From Deroplatys truncata (taxonomy: Eukaryota > Arthropoda > Insecta > Mantodea > Mantidae), in contig CM060979.1 of assembly GCA_030765065.1 (NCBI GenBank), positions 19,745,001 through 19,809,000 of the forward strand: a DNA stretch of 64,000 nucleotides, in the 5' to 3' direction. Of the stretch, positions 56,701-64,000 are shown one piece after another. Under the pieces are notes generated by a model. That model had not been told where the DNA came from. It saw nothing but the letters and a program-made list of their open reading frames with translations, and did no database searches. Made by a program: the position numbers and the translations under genes. Numbering within the stretch: the first letter of the stretch is position 1; every line of letters begins with the position of its first letter.

Positions 56701-57215
56701 TGATGGTTTGTATATTAACTAAACCACGAAAAACAAAGGTATGCTTTACATATAGTAAATAATTTGTTGGCTCTCATGATAGCTTTATGAGGAATTTAAT
56801 GTTGGTAAGTTGTATCAGTTAAGTAGTCTTCTGAAAACAGCAGTTTCATTTGCATCTCAGTAGTATAAAGAACCTGCTTCTACTGGCTGAAATGTACTGT
56901 TATATTTTTAAACTGGCTCCATGTGAAAGACAGCTGAAATTCTGCTGGCTAGTAATACAAGCTTCACCCATAGTTCAAAACCTATTTATTGGAACAAAAT
57001 AGGTTAGGTTTGTTTACTTCCTTTGTTCATGAGACTATCACCGAGCAGAGATATGGGACTGAGCACGTCATACAGCAATCAACCTTCCTCAATAAGATAC
57101 ATGATAGTAATAGTTTGCCTGGAAACAAAAGCTCAACTCATTCCTTTATTCAAATATTACAATGAAACAAGAGAAGTAAAATATGATTGTTACTGTGTTG
57201 TCAGAAACAAACTGC

Positions 57216-57330
57216 CGACATTATGCTCTAGTTGTGGCCCGCACAGCGATGACGATGATGTCGTATTAAAGAAGCGACATTATGCTCTAGTTGTGGCCCG
57301 CACAGCGATGACGATGTCGTATTAAAGAAG
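57216..57330 (+). repeat. 59-bp tandem duplication
   Basis: The unit from 'cgacattatgctctagttgt' to 'tattaaagaag' occurs twice in a row (57216-57274 and 57275-57330); the second lacks one GAT triplet. Confidence 0.93.
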
Positions 57331-57450
57331 TTGCTTTACCGTAACAGTGGTAGATAGTTAACACAAGCTTACATAAAAAAAACCCTAATCTAAGGCTAAC
57401 CTTCACTGAATTCAGAAACATAAGCTTATATAAAAAGAAGTAATCCCAAC

Positions 57451-57785
57451 CTAAGCCTACGTTTGTTTTGTTTCGTACGCGATTTGCCTATATAAGTAAA
57501 ACACTGTCGAGGGGCGGGTAGGTGGACACAAGCTATTGAACAGATCACACTTCTAAACAAACTCACAAGGTAAATTATTCACTTTTCTTTGGCTAATTTA
57601 AGCTACTTCGACCCCTAAGGCTACATTTGTTTTGTTTCGTACGCGATTCGCCTATATAAGTAAAACACTGTCGAGGGGCGGGTAGGTGGACACAAGCTAT
57701 TGAACAGATCACATCTACTTCTAAACTCACTTCACAAGGTAAATTATTCGCTTTTCTTTGGCTAATTTAAGCTACTTCGACGGGC
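57451..57785 (+). repeat. Tandem pair of TATA-to-donor units
   Basis: Two head-to-tail copies, period about 164 bases, each read 'tttcgtacgcgatt', CTATATAAGTAAAACACTG, 'gaggggcgggtaggtggaca', 'gaacagatcacatctac'-like text and CACAAGGTAAATTATTC. The TATA box (57488-57496, 57652-57660) and the donor-like AAGGTAAAT keep a constant distance near 75-85 bases. Related single units occur at 28960-29100 and 55440-55565. Confidence 0.7.
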
Positions 57786-59229
57786 CACAACTACAGCAGA
57801 TTTGCCCAAACTGCCATACTTATCACATGAACTTCTCATGTGTTTAGGCTATGTTTAGCTAACTTTCTTGGGAAACATAAAGCAGAAACATTACCCAGGT
57901 GATTTTCAAGTGCCAAATTCTATTGATAGAAGGGAGTTTCATGTTACTGCATGAAAACATGTAATCAAAACAAATATACCACTACACGTGAATTAAATCA
58001 ATGCCCAAGTGAAAATGGCATTTTCATTTTCTTGAAATTGTTATAATTTGAAGTCCAAAATAACTAACTGGAACACAAAATAAAAGTCAATGGACATATT
58101 TATGAATGCAAGCTTTAAAAATCTTTAGTTTTAGTGTTTTGCTTCACTTGATCAAACCGTTTAGCTATTTGTAAGAATACATTTACTCCGACTTAACTTT
58201 ATGGTCTGTAATCAGTAAAGCATTAAATAAAATTGTCGCAAAATGTTCCAGTATTTCTTACTTGTCATAATTTTTTGGCACAAATTAATCCGTTACCGAC
58301 TGCTATGTGCAACAGAGCAGGCAATACTTATTTCTCACATCACAGTGCACTTTTTTCATTAAAAAAAGTTCCACTGCATAACCCAGGTTTCCCTCCATAA
58401 ATCATATTACATTTGTATAAGTTAACCATTACCTGCTTATTTTCGCAGTTAGTTCTCAAGCACCCATTTTGAGTGTAAAATAGTGAGGCACCACAGCACA
58501 ATCCCTGCAATTATCTTCAAAATTCAAATGATGCATCCCAACCTTGCTTTATTGTAAATAAAGTAAACACACTCTTCTAGCGGAAAACATCAACAGTTGG
58601 TCATTCGATTTGTTATCAAACTGTGGGGCAGAATAGCCACAGCCATAGCCAATCAACGCTGTTGTTGCATCCCGAGAGTCTGGTTATGTGTTACTCTTTG
58701 GTTTGAAATCACAGTTCAATTTCAGTGATGTAGGTTGCTTTTTCAGCAAAACAGAAATTACTCCTTTAATCTTCATTACCTAATTCATTAGCTGGAATCA
58801 ATGTGACCATCCCACCTTAAGTGTTTTTGTTCAAACTGATGAATGGACCACGCCCAGCTATAAGAGCAACATGTGGTTGTGGATATCTAAGGTGATACTG
58901 CGATTATTATGACTTGAAGGTCGCCCTCGGAGTCTCCAAGTATACAAGGTCAAAACTAGTCTAGGAGCTCGTTGGAGAACCCTTCCTAATAGAAGGCTTG
59001 AATTAGAAATTCGACCTGCCCTTCACAAATGCCTGAAGGAAAGTATAGGAAGAAATATACACAGAAGAAAAGGAGGGAGATGTGAGATTTGTATCGATAC
59101 TCAATTCTAAACACGTCCCGAACTAATATCAATATAATGTTACGCACGTACGCCAGCCGAATACGCTCTCAGAACTATTTCGGAATTTTATGTGATTGGA
59201 ACACTACTTGAACCATTCTGTCACGGCCA
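57786..59229. other. Nothing recognised
   Basis: AT-rich, non-coding. No repeat seen elsewhere in the window could be matched to it. Confidence 0.4.
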
Positions 59230-59425
59230 TCTACCTTTACATGGAACATTTTTCGAAAATTTTGATTTTCTCAAAAGTAGCTCTAACAATTTTCATTAAA
59301 ATATCATATGTTTAAGATAGTTTTTATGGCAAAGGAAACGTATATCTTGAATTTTCTGGGAATGTCCCCAAAAGCCCTCTTCTTTATGAATGACTTTCGC
59401 ATAACTGGTAAACTGTAAGGTGGAT
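59230..59425 (-). repeat. Family X repeat, fragment J
   Basis: 'ctttacatggaacatttttc', 'tatcttgaattttctgggaa' and 'gcataactggtaaac' are in the inverse X order. The outer parts are missing. Confidence 0.82.
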
Positions 59426-59599
59426 AATTTAGTTTATGCCATAATATTGGGTTCTCCGTTTTTGCTACGCACTCGGTTGTGCTTGGGCTTTGCGCACATT
59501 ATAGTTTCGTTTTCTTTTCGCCCTAATAATTTTTTTTACCCTTATAATTTATCCTCTTTAGTGACTACTAAATTATCTTTCATAGACTAATTGCATTTA

Positions 59600-61806
59600 A
59601 TGCCCTCTGCTCAAAATGATATTTTGCAGTTATTACAAACATTTCCCGATGTTTTTCCGGATACTTTGGATACGGTAAAAATTTTCAGTATTCCATTCAA
59701 TTATTAGATTCTACACCAGTTCATTCACTTATCGCTTTATGCCTCCAAACTTGGAAATATTGCTTATTAAGATTTATATCATTTTACGGGAAGATGCTAT
59801 CGAGCCTTCCACGAGTTCGTATTCAAGTCCTTGTTTTTTGGTTCCCAAACCAAATGGTGATGATCGGGTCGTTGTCGATTATCGTAAACATAATAAGTAT
59901 ATAGCTATAGACTCAGTGCCGCTCTCTTCAGCGCATTATTTTCGCAAGGCTAAGGTCTTTACGAGCATGGACCTTAATAAACCATACTATCACATTCCGC
60001 TGGCGCCATCCTCTCGTCACATAACTGAATTTTCTACTCATTGGAATTTATTTCAATTTACACAGGTTCCTTTTGGAATTTATACGGGCGCGCAAACGTT
60101 ATGTCTTTTGGATTCATTTTTACATGACTACAAATTTAACGTTGTTTTCCATATTTGGATGATGTGGTTATTTATTCACCTGATTCCCGTTCATATTTAC
60201 ATTTGCGTTTGGTTTTCGCGTGTCTATAAAAGGCGGGTTTAACAGTTTCCCCTTCCATGGTTAAGTTCGTCGTGTCAAATTTCCTTTTTGGGTCACATCA
60301 TTTCTCCTGATGGTATTTCGATAGATCCGACACGTTAGCTATTCGTCAATATCCAGTGCCTAATTTAAAACGCCTTGCATCGTTTTTGAGTATGGCCACC
60401 TTTTTTTCTAAATTTATATCAAACTTTGCTCAGATTGCTGGACCTTTGAACGCTTTGCGTGTCGTAAGGGCGTGTAAGTTTGCTGGACAGATGACGTGCC
60501 GTTCTTCAGCTTAAACATGCAATTATGAACCCGCCGGTTTTGGCCATACTTGATTTCGACCAAAAGTTTTTCTGTAGTGGCAGTCCTATTGCAGAGTTCT
60601 GAAGGCTCACGACTACCGATTTGTTATGTTTCTCGTTTTTCTTACGGTCGCAGAGTGCCATCTTTCTGTTTACGAATTAGAAACTTTAGCTGTGCTTACT
60701 GCTTGTGATCAGTTTCGTCAGTATTTGGAACATCGCCCTTCTCTTTTGGAATGTGATAATCAGACTATCGCTTGGGTTTTATCCCATGCACGGAAATCTG
60801 GCAAGCTTGCGCGGTGGACTCTTAAATTTCAAGTAAGTCACATTCGTGGTTCGTATAAGTCGTTGCAGACGCTTTATCGCGCATTTTTCAGAACGTGCTA
60901 TTACGACTTTGGATACATCCCACTCAGTTTCGGCAGCATCGGCCTTTTCGCGAGAGGGCAGTTTTTATCTCTGTTGTCGATCACCAGGGGCAAGATCCGC
61001 TTTTAGGTCCGATTTGGAACAAATGTATGTCATAGGTTACGGTTCCCGGTATTACCTTTAAAAATGATCTACTCCATGTGTATTTGCCACGTTCGCCTCT
61101 TTCCAAAAATGTTTTACCGAAACTGTTGGTTCCAGTAATTTTGCAATATTTCCACACTTCACCTTATGGCGCAAATTTAGGTGTTTACAAGACTAAGATG
61201 AAAGTGCGGCAATATTTTGTGTGGCGAGGCATGTATAGGAATATCACCTCTTTTGTGAATTCTTGCAAATTCCTAAGCACTCTAAACCGCCCCAAACCAC
61301 TCAGTTCGAATTTTTACAGCGGCGCCTATGGAACGTTTGTTTATTGATTTTACCGGACCGTTGCCACGTTCCACTAAAGGTAACACTTATTTATTTGTGC
61401 CTGTCGATGCCTTTACCACGTTCATCTGGTTGGCTTCCTTTCGCGTTGTCATCGCAATGTAGCGTTTATGTTGGTGTTGACAAACCTTTTTTCGTCGTTT
61501 GGTGTGCAGCGGGTTGTGATTTCAGATAATGCTTTTTATTTTCGTGCTTATGCTTTTCGGACAATTCTTTTTGAACGTGGAATTCAATTTGTACATATCT
61601 CACCTTACTATCCGTTTCCGTCGCTGGTCGAGTGCGTTAATAGAAATTTGGGCAATTTGGTTATTGCTTTTCATTCTGAATCTCATTTGCAGTGGAATTC
61701 TTCGTTCGGTGAGTTCCAATTTGCCTTGAATAAGGCTGTGCATGAGGCTGAACCGCCCTTCCAGTTAATGTTTCATTTCTTACTAAAGTCCGTGAGGTTT
61801 AAGTAG
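59600..61806 (+). pseudogene. Ty3/gypsy pol: reverse transcriptase, RNase H, integrase (broken)
   Basis: Order and motifs are those of a Ty3/gypsy Pol. Start of RT: LLQTFPDVFPDTLDT near 59630. RT fingers and palm (59739-60150): EDAIEPSTSSYSSPCFLVPK, DDRVVVDYRKHNKYI, FTSMDLNKPYYHIPL, QFTQVPFG; the catalytic YLDD at 60152-60163 lies in another frame after a frameshift. RNase H (60650-60840): LSVYELETLAVLTACDQFRQ, SLLECDNQTIAWVLSH. Integrase: zinc-binding HHCC-like part (YFHTSPYGANLGVYKTK, 61155-61275), then LFIDFTGPLPRSTKGNTYLF (61333 on), RVVISDNAFYF (61510) and SLVECVNRNLGNL (61622), giving D, D and E. At least five frameshifts or stops. Codon use is distinctly T-rich compared with the LINE copies. 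Confidence 0.88.
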
Positions 61807-61837
61807 TCGTGTCCCTTTTAGACAGAGAAAGAAATAC

Positions 61838-62829
61838 TCACCATCTCGCTCTCACTCTATGGTGACACAGGAAAAGCAGATACACCAGCCAAACACGCAT
61901 CAGTGGCGTGGTGCCCTTCCTCCTCTCCGACCGTTGTTCACCATTCTCCGATTCACTTTCAGAAACTTCAAACAAATCTTCGTACTCATCTTCCGATTCC
62001 GATTCTTCTAGATTTATGACTAATCTGTCCGTAATTTCTTCTACCAGACCGTCTTTCTCCCAGTAAAACTGTTCAGTGTTTTGTACATGCTCACACGCCC
62101 TTTTCCAGTTGCCTGGAGTCACTTTTGTAATCGCATTATCAAACAGTGCTTTTACATCACCACTTTTAAATGAATTATTATGTTTGGCAACAAGAGGGAA
62201 ATCATTTTCATCACCGTCACACTTCCACATCTTATTTCTCGTATGGTTTATATTTACCCAGGTTTCGTCCAGGTACACTATAGGCTTACCAGTAGCCCTC
62301 AGTTCCTTCTTCTTAAAAACTGAAATCGTTTAGAAACAATATTCACTCATTCCATTAAAAAGCGCCTTTCTTTCGAATTTTTACTACAACTGAAATGGGG
62401 GTTTTTAAGAATTTTTATTAACGACCACGCGCTTCCTTTCAGTACGTCTTTAACTTTTAAAGCCCCGTATATGTCCTGCAAAGTAGGCAGAAAGTCCGTA
62501 CGATATAACGAGTAGATTGTTCGTTTAATACAACTGCCGTGAATGAGCATTTATGTTTTTTGCGATCTCCTATTCGGGCGCTTCTTGCCTGGAGTTTGCA
62601 ACCTACCACTACTAGCTTCAACGTTTTTGTGTTCTTTTAAAATTCGTTGGACGGAACGAGCAGAAATACCTGTAACAGCAGCAGTTCTGTCTACTATACT
62701 TGTCACTGAAATAGTCGGTTTTTCACATTTCAATGCGTCACATTCATCACTTAAGAAACTGTGTACTTTAACTACCATTTCCCTACCATCTGGTTTTAGA
62801 ACTTTCCCTCTAAACCCAATTCGAAACAA
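61838..62829 (-). pseudogene. DDE-type transposase, internally deleted
   Basis: The minus strand gives the N-terminus RKVLKPDGREMVVKV-like text at 62829-62551, with TAAVTGISARSVQRILKEHK as helix-turn-helix. RTDFLPTLQDIYGALKVKDV follows (62480), then MYLDETWVNINHTRNKMWKC (62278) with the first catalytic aspartate. Directly after comes KHNNSFKSGDVKALFDNAIT, which belongs near the end of the protein, so the middle with the other catalytic residues is gone. The tail (ITDRLVINLEESESEDEYED) is acidic. Similar layout to 35990-36379. Confidence 0.72.
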
Positions 62830-62933
62830 TACGAATAAACCAAAACTACTAGAAAATAATTAAACATTATATCCATATGTTGTAACACTGAAAACATCCT
62901 CAAAACAGCAAACCCCCAGCCCATACGCCACTG
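61901..62933 (-). mobile_element. Candidate DNA transposon limits
   Basis: CAGTGGCGTG at 61901 faces CATACGCCACTG ending 62933, a short inverted end of about nine bases around the transposase remnant. The element interrupts the Ty3/gypsy pol. A clear target duplication is not seen, so the limits may be wrong; sequence on each side up to 61807 and 63110 is also foreign to the pol gene. Confidence 0.4.
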
Positions 62934-63109
62934 CAACCTTCAGTCAGCATACAACAGAAGTGGGAGGTTTGTGAGCTTTTACGGGTCTGGAATTTCCACC
63001 AATCGCAAAAAGAATTAGTTGCTGTCCCACCCCCTCTGCTAGACAAAGATAACACTCTGTGTGAGACAAGGACAGTAGAAATCCTGCCAAGTTAAACCTC
63101 ACAGAGTGT

Positions 63110-63470
63110 AGTGTGTTCCTTGACAAAACAATGACAATTAACTTATCTCCTGAAGTTTCTACGGATGACCAAGTCCGTAAACAGTGGAATTTAGCTCTTT
63201 CTTGCTTGCGTAAGGATCATCAGCATCGCGCTTCTCACTATAATCAAGGGTGAATACCTCCGCCTTTTCAAGTTCGCGATCTTGTTCTTTTGCGCTCTAA
63301 TCCTTTGACCCGAGCCTCTACAAGCTTTGCCAGTAAACTGGCCCATTGGTCCATTTAAATTCTCAGTATAGTTAACCCAGTTTCGTTTCGTATAGAGAAA
63401 TGCGTCACGGGGCGTGTTACGACTGCACATGCATCTCAACTTAAAGCTGTCGCCCATTAGTTTTCGCTAG
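63110..63470 (+). pseudogene. Ty3/gypsy integrase C-terminal part, right of the insertion
   Basis: Frames read LSPEVSTDDQVRKQWNLALS, CLRKDHQHRASHYNQG, then PPPFQVRDLVLLRSNPLTRA, FASKLAHWS, VTGRVTTAHASQLKAVAH. This is the linker and SH3-like C-terminal domain typical of gypsy integrases ('VGDLVLLR.HPLS', 'H.SQLK'). It completes the pol gene cut at 61806. A stop at 63249-63251 and frameshifts are present. The long minus-strand frame here is a shadow. Confidence 0.78.
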
Positions 63471-64000
63471 ATTCCTCGCAACGACGTAGCACTTTTCCTT
63501 TTTGTAACACCTCACATTATACTTATTTTTATTTGTTCGATTCCTCACAATGAGTTTGGTAATTTTGTGGTGTGAGGCTACATGGCTTTGTTTGACTCAC
63601 CTTGAGATGTATTGTGTGTGTATTGCATGTTTTTCTTTGTAACTTTTTGGGGGATATAAATTGGTTAATCCTTTAGTTCGTTATTTGTTTATATTTTTAG
63701 TGCGTCTACCAGCTTTGTTTGTTAGTAGCGATATTTTGTTATTGGAGATTTAGTTGGTTTAGTCCGTAGTTTATTTGTGGTTTAATATTGTTATAAATTC
63801 AGCTTTCAGTTTTAGTGTTTAAGCTTTATTTCTGTAACATATACATTTTTAATGGCTTTAATATGTTATTCTTGCTTTCTGGGCTTTTTCAGCTATATTT
63901 ATTGCTCATGCAAATTGTAAATGTTCTTTGCATTTTTTAAATTGGTATTTCTTGAGAATTTTTATTCTTATAAGTCACTTATCTGGATTAGTGGCACTTA
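63471..64000 (+). other. Probable 3' part of the gypsy element
   Basis: T-rich sequence continues in the style of the pol region, with no coding pattern. An LTR would be expected nearby, but its partner is not in the window. Confidence 0.35.

Overview
The window is eukaryotic nuclear DNA, AT-rich and saturated with transposons. The mix points to an insect with a large genome: several mariner and Tc1-like families, hAT, PIF/Harbinger, pogo/Tigger, a Penelope-like element, one non-LTR retrotransposon family in many copies, Ty3/gypsy and other LTR elements, and tRNA-derived SINEs. The SINE types and the 16-18 kb introns suggest a hemimetabolous insect such as a cockroach or termite, but this is inference.

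I can support only one host gene: FAN1 (Fanconi-associated nuclease 1) on the minus strand. It is seen as three exons, 38118-39946, 22307-22493 and 3982-4209. Their splice sites agree in phase (1, then 2), and the translation runs through the conserved N-terminal nuclease-core region, the SAP-like helices and the start of the next domain. The catalytic VRR_NUC exons must lie left of the window. No UBZ zinc finger is visible before the apparent start codon.

Layout. 1-4 kb: a SINE, a decayed Jerky/Tigger-like transposase joined to an unrelated repeat-encoded domain, a LINE fragment and an LTR. 4-22 kb (FAN1 intron): TIR elements, five or more copies of an abundant ~0.9 kb repeat (called family X here), a Penelope-like element split by a mariner, hAT and Harbinger remnants. 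22-38 kb (FAN1 intron): a solo LTR, LINE copies with target-site duplications, a hAT transposase split by a LINE, a pogo element with intact ends, and a LINE split by a TA-flanked DNA transposon. 38-40 kb: the large FAN1 exon. 40-46 kb: a near full-length mariner next to a gag-only LTR retrotransposon with ~98% identical LTRs. 46-59 kb: mariner deletion derivative, more X copies including a large inverted pair, LINE and LTR fragments, and a TATA-bearing repeat. 59-64 kb: a broken Ty3/gypsy pol interrupted by an internally deleted DNA transposon.

Most coding signal outside FAN1 is broken by stops and frameshifts. The best evidence in the window is the nesting: several insertions can be removed on paper at an exact target-site duplication, and the host element's reading frame is then restored.
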